Source: Methylococcales bacterium | Lineage (GTDB): Bacteria > Pseudomonadota > Gammaproteobacteria > Methylococcales > Methylomonadaceae | Direction: 5' to 3' | Assembly: GCA_028707085.1 (NCBI GenBank) | Contig: JAQTUW010000004.1 | Span: forward strand, 1-64,000 | Length of the DNA stretch: 64,000 nucleotides | Shown here: one piece after another, positions 36,871 to 45,223 of the stretch | Layout of the letters: every line of letters begins with the position of its first letter | How positions within the stretch are numbered: the stretch's first letter is position 1 | Notes under the pieces: generated by a model | The model's input: only the letters and a program-made list of their open reading frames with translations | Told to the model about the DNA's origin: nothing | The model's database searches: none | Program-made: the position numbers and the translations under genes

Positions 36871-37365
36871 CTAACGTCCACAACAGTGTTTAAATTTTTT
36901 GCCGCCGCCACAGCCGCAAGCGGCATTTCTGCCGCCTGCCGCATCGGCAACTACTTTGCCTGCAGCTCTGATCACGCCGTCCAGATAAAGCCAGCGTTGG
37001 CCGGATTTAACAAAACGGCTGATTTCGTGCATAAAGTATTCGCTATTATCCTGATGGTAAAATGCCTTGAATTCCACCATGCCCTTGTTGTCCCGGGGCT
37101 GGCCTTTTCGGACATCAAGGATAAGCAGTTTCCGCCATTGCGCGGTTTCCCTGGAAAAATCAATGGCCGCCGGACGCCTGCCGGCATCCCAGCTTGCCAG
37201 CAGATACTCCGCGTCGCGCCGGGCATAGGCTGTAAATCGCGAGCGCATCAGGGCTTCTGCCGTCGGCGGGTTATGTTCGCCGCTGTGGAAACGGTCACAA
37301 CATTCAGAATATAAAAGACCGGAACCGCACAAACAGCTCTCGGCATCGGGAACGAATATCATCAT
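36871..37365 (-). CDS. ychJ: YchJ family protein (UPF0225) with two SEC-C motifs
   Basis: 164 residues. SEC-C zinc motifs at both ends: CLCGSGLLYSECC near residue 11 and CGCGGGKKFKHCCGR at the C-terminus. The central NTF2-like domain carries the YchJ signature LMRSRFTAYARRDAEYLLASWD. Function unknown; SEC-C motifs bind zinc and contact proteins or nucleic acid in other settings. Immediately upstream of folP (11-base gap). Confidence 0.9.
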   Translation of the reverse strand: MMIFVPDAESCLCGSGLLYSECCDRFHSGEHNPPTAEALMRSRFTAYARRDAEYLLASWDAGRRPAAIDFSRETAQWRKLLILDVRKGQPRDNKGMVEFKAFYHQDNSEYFMHEISRFVKSGQRWLYLDGVIRAAGKVVADAAGGRNAACGCGGGKKFKHCCGR

Positions 37366-37457
37366 AGCAGCAATTTTACCTAAAGAGTTGCGCGAAAAGC
37401 CAATTTACACCAGTATGGATGCGCCAAACAGGAATCATGGGAGAGGCGGAAGTGCGC

Positions 37458-38705
37458 ATGTCGTTAAATATACAAATTTTGATTGGGGTAATACTGGGTA
37501 TTGTACTGGGTATGGTGCTTGCGGCGCTGGGGCCGGACTCCGAATCCGGCAAGCAGGGTATTTATATTTGCGGGCTGATAGGCGGGGTGTTTATGGACAC
37601 TCTGAAAATGGTGCTGACACCGCTGGTGTTCGCCTCCATCGCTGTCGGGGTGGCCAATTTGCGGCAGCATAGCCGGATGGATAAGGTCTGGAAGGCCACG
37701 TTGGGTTTTTTTCTGTTATCCATGGCGATAGCGGTAATGGTGGGGCTTGGCGCATCCAATTTGTTTGAACCCGGCAAGGGGCTGAGTCTGGCGCTGTTTC
37801 AAAGCGCCAGACAGGGTTTTACCGTCAAACAGATGAGCTTTGCCGAATTTATTGCCGAATTTCTGCACGGCCTGTTTTTGAATCCGTTTACCGCTCTGGT
37901 GCAGGGTAATATTCTGGCGATCGTGGTATTCGCCATGCTGCTGGGCATCGCCCTGGTGCAGGGGGGAGAGCGTTATCGCAACGTGTTGCAATTGTTGCAG
38001 GAGGGGCTGGAAATCATGCTGCGCATGGTAGGTTGGATCATGCGGCTTTCGCCTTACGGAATAATGGCCTTGCTTGCCAAGCTGGTGGTCAGCCAGAATC
38101 CTGCGCTGTTAGGCAGTCTGATAAAATTCGTGGCCGTGGTATTGGGCACCACATTGCTGCACGGTTTTGTGCTGCTGCCGTTACTGCTATTTATGTTTAC
38201 CGGAATATCGCCGCTACGCTTCTTTCGCGGTGCCCGCGAAGCGATGGTGATTGCCTTTACCACCAGCTCCAGTTCCGCCACCATGCCAGTCACCCTGCGC
38301 TGCGTGGAACAGCATCTGCATGTCAAACCCGGCATTGCCGGGTTTGTAGTGCCGCTGGGCGCCACGATGAATATGGATGGTACGGCGCTGTATGAAGCCG
38401 CTGCCGCACTGTTTGTCGCCAATCTGGCCGGTATTGAGCTCGATCTGTCGCGGCAACTGATTGTGTTTTTTACCGCGATGGTGGCGGCTGTAGGCGCGCC
38501 CGGCATGCCCAGCGCCGGCATGGTGACCATGGTCATGGTTTTGCAATCGGTGGGGCTGCCGACCGAGGCGATTGCCATCCTGCTGCCCATAGACAGACTG
38601 CTGGACACCTTCAGAACCATGGTCAACGTGGAAGGCGACATGATTGGCAGCTTGGTGGTGCAGCGTTGGACTAGCGAGACCGGCAGTAAAGGATCGGGCT
38701 CATAA
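37458..38705 (+). CDS. Dicarboxylate/amino acid:cation symporter (DAACS family)
   Basis: 415 residues from ATG 37458 (MSLNIQILIGVILGIVLG); GGA lies about 10 bases upstream. An in-frame ATG at 37437 is an alternative. About eight helices plus two re-entrant hairpins; signature serine stretch TTSSSSATMPVTLRC (HP1), NMDGTALYEA (helix 7), and GAPGMPSAG (HP2). Substrate is likely glutamate, aspartate or C4-dicarboxylates; cation (H+ or Na+) cannot be told. Convergent with moeA, ends overlapping by 6 bases. Confidence 0.93.
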   Translation: MSLNIQILIGVILGIVLGMVLAALGPDSESGKQGIYICGLIGGVFMDTLKMVLTPLVFASIAVGVANLRQHSRMDKVWKATLGFFLLSMAIAVMVGLGASNLFEPGKGLSLALFQSARQGFTVKQMSFAEFIAEFLHGLFLNPFTALVQGNILAIVVFAMLLGIALVQGGERYRNVLQLLQEGLEIMLRMVGWIMRLSPYGIMALLAKLVVSQNPALLGSLIKFVAVVLGTTLLHGFVLLPLLLFMFTGISPLRFFRGAREAMVIAFTTSSSSATMPVTLRCVEQHLHVKPGIAGFVVPLGATMNMDGTALYEAAAALFVANLAGIELDLSRQLIVFFTAMVAAVGAPGMPSAGMVTMVMVLQSVGLPTEAIAILLPIDRLLDTFRTMVNVEGDMIGSLVVQRWTSETGSKGSGS

Positions 38706-39977
38706 CAGCCCGATGAATGGCTGCACCCGAACGTTCGATCCGGCCGCAACATGAGTTTGGTCGGCAGACAGGATGATAAAACAGTTGGCGCGAGACATGG
38801 ACAGCAAAATACCTGAGCCCTGATTGCCGGTTTTGCTTACCGTCAGACTGCCGTCCGCCGTCACGCTTAAAATGCCGCGCTGATATTCGGTACGGCCGGC
38901 GCGTTTTTTCAGGGCGGAAGTGGTGACGGCGGTCAGGGTTAGCGGCTGGCTTGGGGTTTCACCGGCCAGATATTGTAATGCGGGCTGCACAAACTGACAG
39001 AAGCTGACCATCATCGCCACCGGGTTGCCCGGTAAACCAAAGAATACCGTATTGCCCAGATGACCGAAGGTAAAAGGCCGTCCCGGTTTCATGGCCACCT
39101 TCCAGAAAGCGATATTGCCGGATTCGCTTAATACTTGACGGACATAATCCGCCTCGCCCACCGAAACACCGCCGCTGCTGATGAGCACATCATGATCCAG
39201 GGCGGCCTGGAGCAGGATTTTACGCAGCATTGCCGGATCGTCGCGCACCACGCCAAGGTCGGTGACCCGGCAGTGCTGATGTTTGAGCATTGCAAACAGG
39301 GCATAGCGGTTGCTGTCGTAAATCTCGCCGGCATGCAAGGCTTCGCCGACACTGCGTAATTCATCGCCGGTGGAAAAAAACGCTACCCGCAGACGGCGAA
39401 ACGCACATACCTGCGGTATGCCCAGAGATGCCAGCAAGCCGAGATCGGCGGCGCCTATCCGTCGCCCACGTTCCAGTACGGTCTGTCCCTGCATAATATC
39501 TTCACCGGCTTTACGGGTGTTGTCGCCGGGGCGGGTTCCGGCATCAATCCTGATTGTTGTTGCAGAAACCGTCTGGACAAGTTCCTGCGGAATGACTGTG
39601 TCCAGTTCGGCCGGCAACACGGCGCCAGTCATAATGCGCACGCATTCGCCGCTGTTGCAGATTCCCTGAAATGGATGCCCGGCAAAGCTGCTGCCTGCAA
39701 CCTGCAATTCGCGGCTGCCGATGTCCGGCAAATCGCCGGAGCGTAAGGCGTAACCGTCCATGGCCGAATTATCGTGGGGCGGTACATTGAGCGTGGCGAT
39801 GATATCCGCCGCCAGTACCCGATCCAGCGACTGCAGTAGCGGCAGGTGTTCCGTGGCTGTGAGCATTTGTGAGCGGATGCCCTCCAGGACGCCTTGTCGG
39901 GCGGCGTTGGCCGAGAGCGCAGCGGGATCATGGTCGTCACCGCAAAACGGAGCCGACTGTCGTGAAGTATCTGTCAT
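38700..39977 (-). CDS. moeA: Molybdopterin molybdotransferase MoeA
   Basis: Inserts molybdate into adenylylated molybdopterin, the last step of molybdenum cofactor synthesis. 425 residues: N-terminal domain with NVPPHDNSAMDGYALRS, the middle MPT-binding domain with SSGGVSVGEADYV and FGLPGNPVAM, and a C-terminal beta domain. N-terminus is about 25 residues longer than E. coli MoeA. Provides the cofactor needed by the formate dehydrogenase at 53-59 kb. Confidence 0.96.
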   Translation of the reverse strand: MTDTSRQSAPFCGDDHDPAALSANAARQGVLEGIRSQMLTATEHLPLLQSLDRVLAADIIATLNVPPHDNSAMDGYALRSGDLPDIGSRELQVAGSSFAGHPFQGICNSGECVRIMTGAVLPAELDTVIPQELVQTVSATTIRIDAGTRPGDNTRKAGEDIMQGQTVLERGRRIGAADLGLLASLGIPQVCAFRRLRVAFFSTGDELRSVGEALHAGEIYDSNRYALFAMLKHQHCRVTDLGVVRDDPAMLRKILLQAALDHDVLISSGGVSVGEADYVRQVLSESGNIAFWKVAMKPGRPFTFGHLGNTVFFGLPGNPVAMMVSFCQFVQPALQYLAGETPSQPLTLTAVTTSALKKRAGRTEYQRGILSVTADGSLTVSKTGNQGSGILLSMSRANCFIILSADQTHVAAGSNVRVQPFIGLL

Positions 39978-40066
39978 TTTGGTGTGCTAGGGTTAAATTG
40001 CCGTGCAGAATAGCAGTATCAGCACGCAGGTCAAGTGATGACGATTGGACGGGGGGATGTAAGGTC

Positions 40067-40094
40067 AAAAAAAATCCGGCGCAGAGCCGGATTT
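40067..40094 (-). terminator. Rho-independent terminator
   Basis: On the minus strand AAATCCGGC, a 5-base loop and GCCGGATTT followed by a run of T (plus-strand A-run 40067-40074). It lies between the PEP-CTERM gene and moeA, both on the minus strand. Confidence 0.85.
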
Positions 40095-40125
40095 GAGGAG
40101 GAAAGTAAAAACTATATGCTTGGAA

Positions 40126-40160
40126 AGCATGGTTGCATATTATCAGTATGCAACCATGCT
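40126..40160. repeat. Perfect 14-bp inverted repeat
   Basis: AGCATGGTTGCATA (40126-40139), 7-base loop, TATGCAACCATGCT (40147-40160). It is 200 bases downstream of the PEP-CTERM gene and just before the terminator above, so it may be a second terminator stem or an operator. The remaining 39978-40362 interval holds nothing else I can support. Confidence 0.6.
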
Positions 40161-40362
40161 GAAAATGTGACGAAGTGCCGCATGACAAGTTGTCGCACTT
40201 TTGTTATCCGATTTCTAACGCGGATTCACCCTGTTTTACCGGAAGCTGGCCAGGTCGGGAATTACCAGGTCAGTTATCGGTGCGGATGTTTCTATGAACA
40301 GCCTGTTTCAGTGACGCCGGTATGCGGCAAAAGGCAAGGCTTGCGTCGGCCGAAAAGCGGTT

Positions 40363-40932
40363 TCAGGCTTTGATACGGCGACGGGCGGCAGCGAACACAC
40401 CTAGGCCCGACAGCATCAAAGGCAATGATGACGGCACAGGCACCGCAGTAATTGTCCATGTGCCGCTGGCGGGCGAGTCGATAGCCGTTTGGGCGTTACT
40501 ATTAGCGTCCAGGACATTGTTGTTGACGGCAATGGCGACCTGACCGTAAGAAGGGTCATTGATAAACGAGAAGTAATTCGAGGTATTCATGTTTACGGCC
40601 ATATCGACATCGGCAACGGCAAAGTTGTTCAGGGCCACATTGGTGGAAAATACCGGCGCAATGGAGTTGTCATAGGTACTGGTTGTGGCGTTCCAGGCGA
40701 CAATGTCCAGGTAGCCGGTTGTACTGTCAGGGAGGAACTGGGTGCCGTCAAAGGCAATTTGCACATCGCTGATATTGGTAATATAGGTGCCGGTGCCATC
40801 AAGCGTTCCAATCAGGTTGCCGGTCAGAATATCGCCGCTGCTGAATAGGTAGGAAAAATCGAATTGGTCAGCGTGGGCGGCGCCATGGGTGAAAGCCGCC
40901 ATCAATACGGCAGCCTTTAATAAATATTTCAT
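40363..40932 (-). CDS. PEP-CTERM-type exported protein
   Basis: 189 residues. N-terminal signal peptide (cleavage near AAHA), a beta-rich, Asn/Thr-rich body without cysteine, and a C-terminal sorting signal: VPVPSSLPLMLSGLGVFAAARRRIKA contains VPxPSSLPLM, a hydrophobic helix and a basic cluster. The VPxP in place of VPEP is a common variant. Predicted substrate of an exosortase (EpsH family) encoded elsewhere, with delivery to the cell surface or matrix. Function of the mature protein is unknown. Confidence 0.85.
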   Translation of the reverse strand: MKYLLKAAVLMAAFTHGAAHADQFDFSYLFSSGDILTGNLIGTLDGTGTYITNISDVQIAFDGTQFLPDSTTGYLDIVAWNATTSTYDNSIAPVFSTNVALNNFAVADVDMAVNMNTSNYFSFINDPSYGQVAIAVNNNVLDANSNAQTAIDSPASGTWTITAVPVPSSLPLMLSGLGVFAAARRRIKA

Positions 40933-41628
40933 TTCGTTTACCTTTAAAGTTGCGGTTATATTAAGTTACCGTTCATGATTTTCGATAGATAGTCGAAGCT
41001 CGTCCTCAGCCATGCACAACAGAACCCCGAATAAAATTGACAATTGGTGGGGTAGGATTATTTTATAATCAAGCTTATTCTCTATTAAAAACATGAAAAT
41101 TTAGAGTCAATTTTATTAATGTTTCATGACGATAAAATGAAGTAACTATGGGCTGGAAGTCAGTGGCGGATAGTTTAATATGCAAGCAAGAAACAGGCAT
41201 GTATTCAAAATCAAAAATTAATAAAAATATAAAATTTTAATCACTGTGTCATAAAGAAGCGACATGATTTAAGCGATTGTGGATGTAATTCGGTTGCTAT
41301 TTACTGCTGGGGATCTCGAAAAACCGGGCTCGGACGTTTCGGCAGGCTCGGCACGGATGGCTTGACTTGCTAAATTAAATACCTGATTCGCGGTAGGCGC
41401 TTCGGCTTTGCTCTGGAGCGTCAGGCCGGAGGCTGATTCTTATCGCCGTTTTAAAAAGTTGAATGGGGTTCATGCGGTCAGGCAAGCGTATTTTTTCCGG
41501 ATGGAGCAGGATTGCCGCCCTTGATCCGGTAATAATCATTCTGATTACGGCCGTTACCCGGAATGGTTACCGAAGCTTTCATAATCCAAACCCACCGTTT
41601 TCAATTTACTTGGCCCGAGAAAATTCCA
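40933..41628. other. AT-rich intergenic region without detectable genes
   Basis: About 700 bases between divergent genes (PEP-CTERM, minus; phosphoesterase, plus). The left two-thirds is AT-rich and presumably contains both promoters; no convincing hexamer pair, RNA gene or repeat stood out by eye. Confidence 0.4.
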
Positions 41629-43488
41629 ATGAAGCGCAAAAAACTATTCGATTTATCCTTGCTGGCGCTGGGTGTCGCAGTTGCGATGACTGGCGGCGCA
41701 GCATCCGCCGGCACGCCGGTAACCCCAATACAGCACCTTATTGTCGTGGTTGGCGAAAACGTCACTTTCGATACCCTGTATGGCACCTATCAGCCACCCA
41801 AAGGCCAGACAGTGAAAAATTTGCTGTCGCAGGGCATCGTCAATGCCAAGGGCCAGCCAGGGCCTTTTTATTTGACAGCCCTGCAACGTACGGGAACCAA
41901 TAATCCTGGCGGCCAATATTCTGTTGCCCCAGTGGCCGGCGCCACTTTTTCCGTTCTGCCGCAACCCATGGAAATCGGCATAGTCGATCTCTATACCCTG
42001 CAGACCCTGGGCGGCATTCCGGATGCGCGTTTTCCCGGCAATCTGAGTCCCGGCCCGTTTCAGATCACCAAATATGTTCCCTATGGCTCAACCAGTTCTT
42101 TAAGCGGCAGTTCTTCAACCGGCGACCCGGTACACCGCTTCTTTCAAATGTGGCAACAGACTGGCGGCGTCAACCAGAATCACAGTCTGTTTACCTGGGT
42201 AGCCACGACCGTGGGCACAGGCGGCGACAATGGCGCTACCGGCCCGACGCCAGGTAGTCCGCAGCAAGGCGGCGAGCTGATGGGATTCTTCAACATGGCC
42301 CAGGGCGATGCGCCGTACTTCAATCAACTGGCGCAAACCTATGCTCTGAGCGATAACTACCATCAGGCGATCATGGGTGGAACCGGGACGAATTTTTTTG
42401 CCCTCGGCACAGGGGACGTCGCGGTCTACAACAATTCGGGCGTGCTGGCGACTCCACCGTCCAACCAGATCGAAAATCCGAATCCGCAAAGTGGCACGAC
42501 AAATTTTTATACCCAGGACGGCTATAGCGGCGGTTCTTATGTGAACTGTTCAGACAGCACTCAACCCGGCGTAGCCGCGATTTTGAGCGTGCTGGAGTCT
42601 AAAAGTCGCGCTAGCAACTGCGCCAGCGGCGCGTATTATCTGGTGAACAACTATACGCCGCCCTATACCGTGAGCGGCGCAGCAAATACCCTGGGCGCCA
42701 CCGATTATGTCTATCCGCCGCAAACCGTTCCGACCATAGGCGAAGCCCTATCCGCCAATTCTGTCAGTTGGAAATGGTATACCGCCGGCCGTGACAGCAG
42801 CGATGTTCTCAACGATGCGCTTTATGCGCCGATATACGCTTTGGTCAATAGCCAAGTGCCGGCCAATACTCCCAATCGCGCGGCGGTGGTGAGTGGTCTG
42901 GCCTATTCCAATACCCAGGCTGCAATTTATAATGCGCTCGGAGATCCGCTCAATGCCTCGTCCAATATAGTCAACACCCCGTCCTTGTATCAAAATCTGG
43001 TGGGCTATCAAACCTTCGTCAATGATGTTGCAAACGGCACTCTGCCTGCGGTTTCTTTTGTGGTGCCCAAAGATCTGGTCAGCGGACACCCGGGTTATTC
43101 CGCACCGGTCTATTACGAGCAGTTTATCAATAGCTTGATCACCATGGTTCAGTCCAGTTCGGCATGGGCTAATACCGCCATCATTATCACCACCGACGAA
43201 GGTGGCGGCTATTTCGACACCGGCGCCATTCAAAATCTCGATTTCTTCGGTGATGGCCCGCGGATTCCTTTGCTGGTCGTATCGCCTTATGCGAAACAGG
43301 GTTATGTGGATCATGTTTATAACGATCACGCATCAATCTTGAAGTTTATCGAATATAATTGGGGATTGAACCCATTATCGGCGCGCAGCCGGGATAATTT
43401 GCCTAATCCGGCTGGAACGTCTTATATTCCTTCCAATCAGCCAGCCATTGGCGATTTGACAACTTTGTTCCAGTTTCCAACCCCTTAG
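41629..43488 (+). CDS. Secreted phosphoesterase (phospholipase C / acid phosphatase superfamily)
   Basis: 619 residues from ATG 41629, which begins a clear signal peptide (MKRKKLFDLSLLALGVAVAMTGGAASA). The PF04185-type phosphoesterase core opens with HLIVVVGENVTFDTLYGTY, where the Thr in ENxTFD is the predicted nucleophile and Glu/Asn bind metal. Later blocks are LSDNYHQAIMGGTGTN and IIITTDEGGGYFD, and GPRIPLLVVSPYAKQGYVDHVYNDHASILKFIE supplies Asp/His ligands. Family members hydrolyse phosphate esters or phosphatidylcholine; the precise substrate is undetermined. Two cysteines (NCSD, SNCASG) may form a disulfide. Likely periplasmic or extracellular. Confidence 0.88.
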   Translation: MKRKKLFDLSLLALGVAVAMTGGAASAGTPVTPIQHLIVVVGENVTFDTLYGTYQPPKGQTVKNLLSQGIVNAKGQPGPFYLTALQRTGTNNPGGQYSVAPVAGATFSVLPQPMEIGIVDLYTLQTLGGIPDARFPGNLSPGPFQITKYVPYGSTSSLSGSSSTGDPVHRFFQMWQQTGGVNQNHSLFTWVATTVGTGGDNGATGPTPGSPQQGGELMGFFNMAQGDAPYFNQLAQTYALSDNYHQAIMGGTGTNFFALGTGDVAVYNNSGVLATPPSNQIENPNPQSGTTNFYTQDGYSGGSYVNCSDSTQPGVAAILSVLESKSRASNCASGAYYLVNNYTPPYTVSGAANTLGATDYVYPPQTVPTIGEALSANSVSWKWYTAGRDSSDVLNDALYAPIYALVNSQVPANTPNRAAVVSGLAYSNTQAAIYNALGDPLNASSNIVNTPSLYQNLVGYQTFVNDVANGTLPAVSFVVPKDLVSGHPGYSAPVYYEQFINSLITMVQSSSAWANTAIIITTDEGGGYFDTGAIQNLDFFGDGPRIPLLVVSPYAKQGYVDHVYNDHASILKFIEYNWGLNPLSARSRDNLPNPAGTSYIPSNQPAIGDLTTLFQFPTP

Positions 43489-43800
43489 TTCTTGACGCGA
43501 TAAAGCGGACACGGGGCGCAATACGGCTATTGCCTGTTACGCCCCGATTCTGCGTCGATGGCGGTAGCGGCCTGGGCGTCTGTTCGAACCAGGATCCGTT
43601 CGACCGTATTCTTGTGGCTCAGGCGCTGAATAAGCCAATGCGTTTAATGACCCAACCCCTTGGTGTCACTATATAGCGACACAATCATCAGGATTTAATC
43701 CCTTCTAGCTGCGATTTAGGGCCAGCGCATAACAAATATTGACAAATTTTTTACGGTCTTTTTCGTAAACTGCAAGCGTTTTTAACAAACGGGCAAGACC

Positions 43801-44301
43801 ATGAACGAACGAAGTTATGTAGGTATTGACAGAACGGACAATAATGTCTGGATAGTGGTTTTATGGAACCAGGGGAAATTTATTTTTTCCAGACCGTTCA
43901 AAAATACCGTTGCCGAACTTGAAGCTCTGGTGCGTTTTATCACCGGGCGTTGCGAAAGACCAAAAATCTGTCTTAATCCCACCAATCCCGCTACAGTAAA
44001 ATTGGTTAGCATGGTTGCCGACATCCCGGGTGTCGAAGTCGTGCTGATGTCCAATGCCGGACTCCGATTGCATCAGGACTGGCTGCCTAAAAATCCGGAT
44101 AGCGACACGCCGCCTTTTCAACACGGATCACATAAAGCTTATCTGCTGGCATGTTGTGCAGAACGAATCATTTGATATTACAATTCATCGAGAAGGGGGG
44201 CAAGCCATCTTTCCGATAGCGAAGAAAGAATTCTTAACGAGCTGAGCAGATTGCATCAACGTATGGATGAACTGAAAACACAATTGTCAGCGGATCGCTA
44301 G
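43801..44301 (+). pseudogene. RNase H-fold-like gene interrupted by in-frame TGA
   Basis: ATG 43801 opens MNERSYVGIDRTDNNVWIVV, which resembles the N-terminus of IS110-type DEDD transposases or other RNase H-fold proteins (YVGIDxxxxxxxVxLxxxGKF, then FKNTVAELEALVRFI). The frame meets TGA at 44173-44175 after CAERII. It then continues open with convincing coiled-coil sequence (SDSEERILNELSRLHQRMDELK) to TAG at 44299-44301. The full product would be 166 codons long. A nonsense mutation is the simplest reading; read-through is an alternative. The TAG stop is provided by the CTAG tip of the adjoining MITE. No second transposase domain follows. Confidence 0.55.
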
Positions 44302-44464
44302 GAGCCTGTCCGAGAATAGAAGCCGTAGCGAGGGAAAGTCATTTTGAGTTGGATTTTTTAGGCATTTGAGGCGGAATAGTTGCGCTATTTAACGAAAATG
44401 CGCAGGAAATCCGGCCAAAAGAGCTTTTCCGCAGTAGGTTTTCTATTCTCGGACAGGCTCCTAG
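44298..44464. mobile_element. MITE-1, complete copy
   Basis: 167 bases bounded by perfect 24-bp terminal inverted repeats: CTAGGAGCCTGTCCGAGAAT plus AGAA, and its exact complement at 44441-44464. No ORF inside. The terminal CTAG may be the target site, as with IS5-type elements, though I cannot name the parent IS. Related single ends occur at 15394-15429 and 19757-19768. Confidence 0.88.
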
Positions 44465-44466
44465 TA

Positions 44467-44640
44467 GTCCGCCAATTTTGTTTTGACGAATAGGCTAATC
44501 TGCTGTCGGGGTATTTTGACAGAGATTTAGGAGGTATGGATACCGACTAAAGCCTACATGGATGTATTCACGGCATCCTCTGGCGGAATACCCCGGCAGC
44601 AGATGGGTAGCTCTTATTTGTTATTATAACATTGGCGAAC
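44467..44640. mobile_element. MITE-2, copy b
   Basis: 174 bases nearly identical to 19773-19946, with termini GTCCGCCAAT and ATTGGCGAAC and an internal CTGCTGTCGGGGTATT / AATACCCCGGCAGCAG dyad. It abuts MITE-1 with two bases between, the same arrangement as at 19757-19946. Confidence 0.85.
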
Positions 44641-44686
44641 GACTTGCAGGTGCGCGAGGCTGGCTAAGGGTAATTTGACGGGGTTT

Positions 44687-45223
44687 ATGGATAAAGAACA
44701 GTCTGTTCGGCAGATATATAGTTTTCCGCCCATATCGGCAGCCGACGCCAGACTGCTGATATTGGGCAGCATGCCGGGCAAGGTTTCGCTGGCGGCGGCC
44801 GAATATTACGCTCATCCTCGCAATTTGTTCTGGCCTATCCTGGGTGAACTGGTCGGCGCAGCCCCGGCTCTGGATTACGCCGAACGCAGCCGGATTCTTA
44901 AAGCCCATGGCATCGCGCTTTGGGATGTGCTTGAATCCTGCCGCCGCGATGGCAGTCTGGATACGAATATCGACAAGTCTTCCATGGTCGCCAATGACTT
45001 TGCCGGATTTTTTAGCGCACATCCACATATCGGCCGGGTGTTTTTTAACGGCGTCACTGCCGAACAGACTTTCCGCAAGCAGGTGTTGCCGGTGCTCGAC
45101 GGCAATATACCGGTTTTGCAGCGGCTGCCGTCAACCAGTCCGGCTCACGCAGCGCTTTCATTTGCCGAAAAGCTGCAAAGCTGGCGCAGTATCCTGGAGC
45201 CGCCGCCTAATTGCGATTTTTAA
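44687..45223 (+). CDS. DNA-deoxyinosine glycosylase-like (UDG superfamily)
   Basis: 178 residues from ATG 44687, with GGGG close upstream; TTG 44675 is an alternative. Uracil-DNA glycosylase fold: LLILGSMPGKVSLAAAEYYAHPRNLFWPIL is the catalytic loop seen in the family-6 hypoxanthine-DNA glycosylases, where Asn in PRNxFW replaces the Asp/Asn of other UDGs. VFFNGVTAEQTF and LPSTSPAHA follow. Probably excises hypoxanthine (deaminated adenine) from DNA. Its 3' end overlaps lnt convergently by 17 bases. Confidence 0.88.
   Translation: MDKEQSVRQIYSFPPISAADARLLILGSMPGKVSLAAAEYYAHPRNLFWPILGELVGAAPALDYAERSRILKAHGIALWDVLESCRRDGSLDTNIDKSSMVANDFAGFFSAHPHIGRVFFNGVTAEQTFRKQVLPVLDGNIPVLQRLPSTSPAHAALSFAEKLQSWRSILEPPPNCDF

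Noticed and set aside
41463-41903. 146-codon ORF overlapping the phosphoesterase start
   Set aside because: It runs into the signal peptide and core of the phosphoesterase in another frame and has no protein-like pattern.
44173-44175. Selenocysteine codon in the interrupted gene
   Set aside because: No SECIS-like hairpin is evident right after the TGA, no selenoprotein family matches, and a nonsense mutation is simpler.
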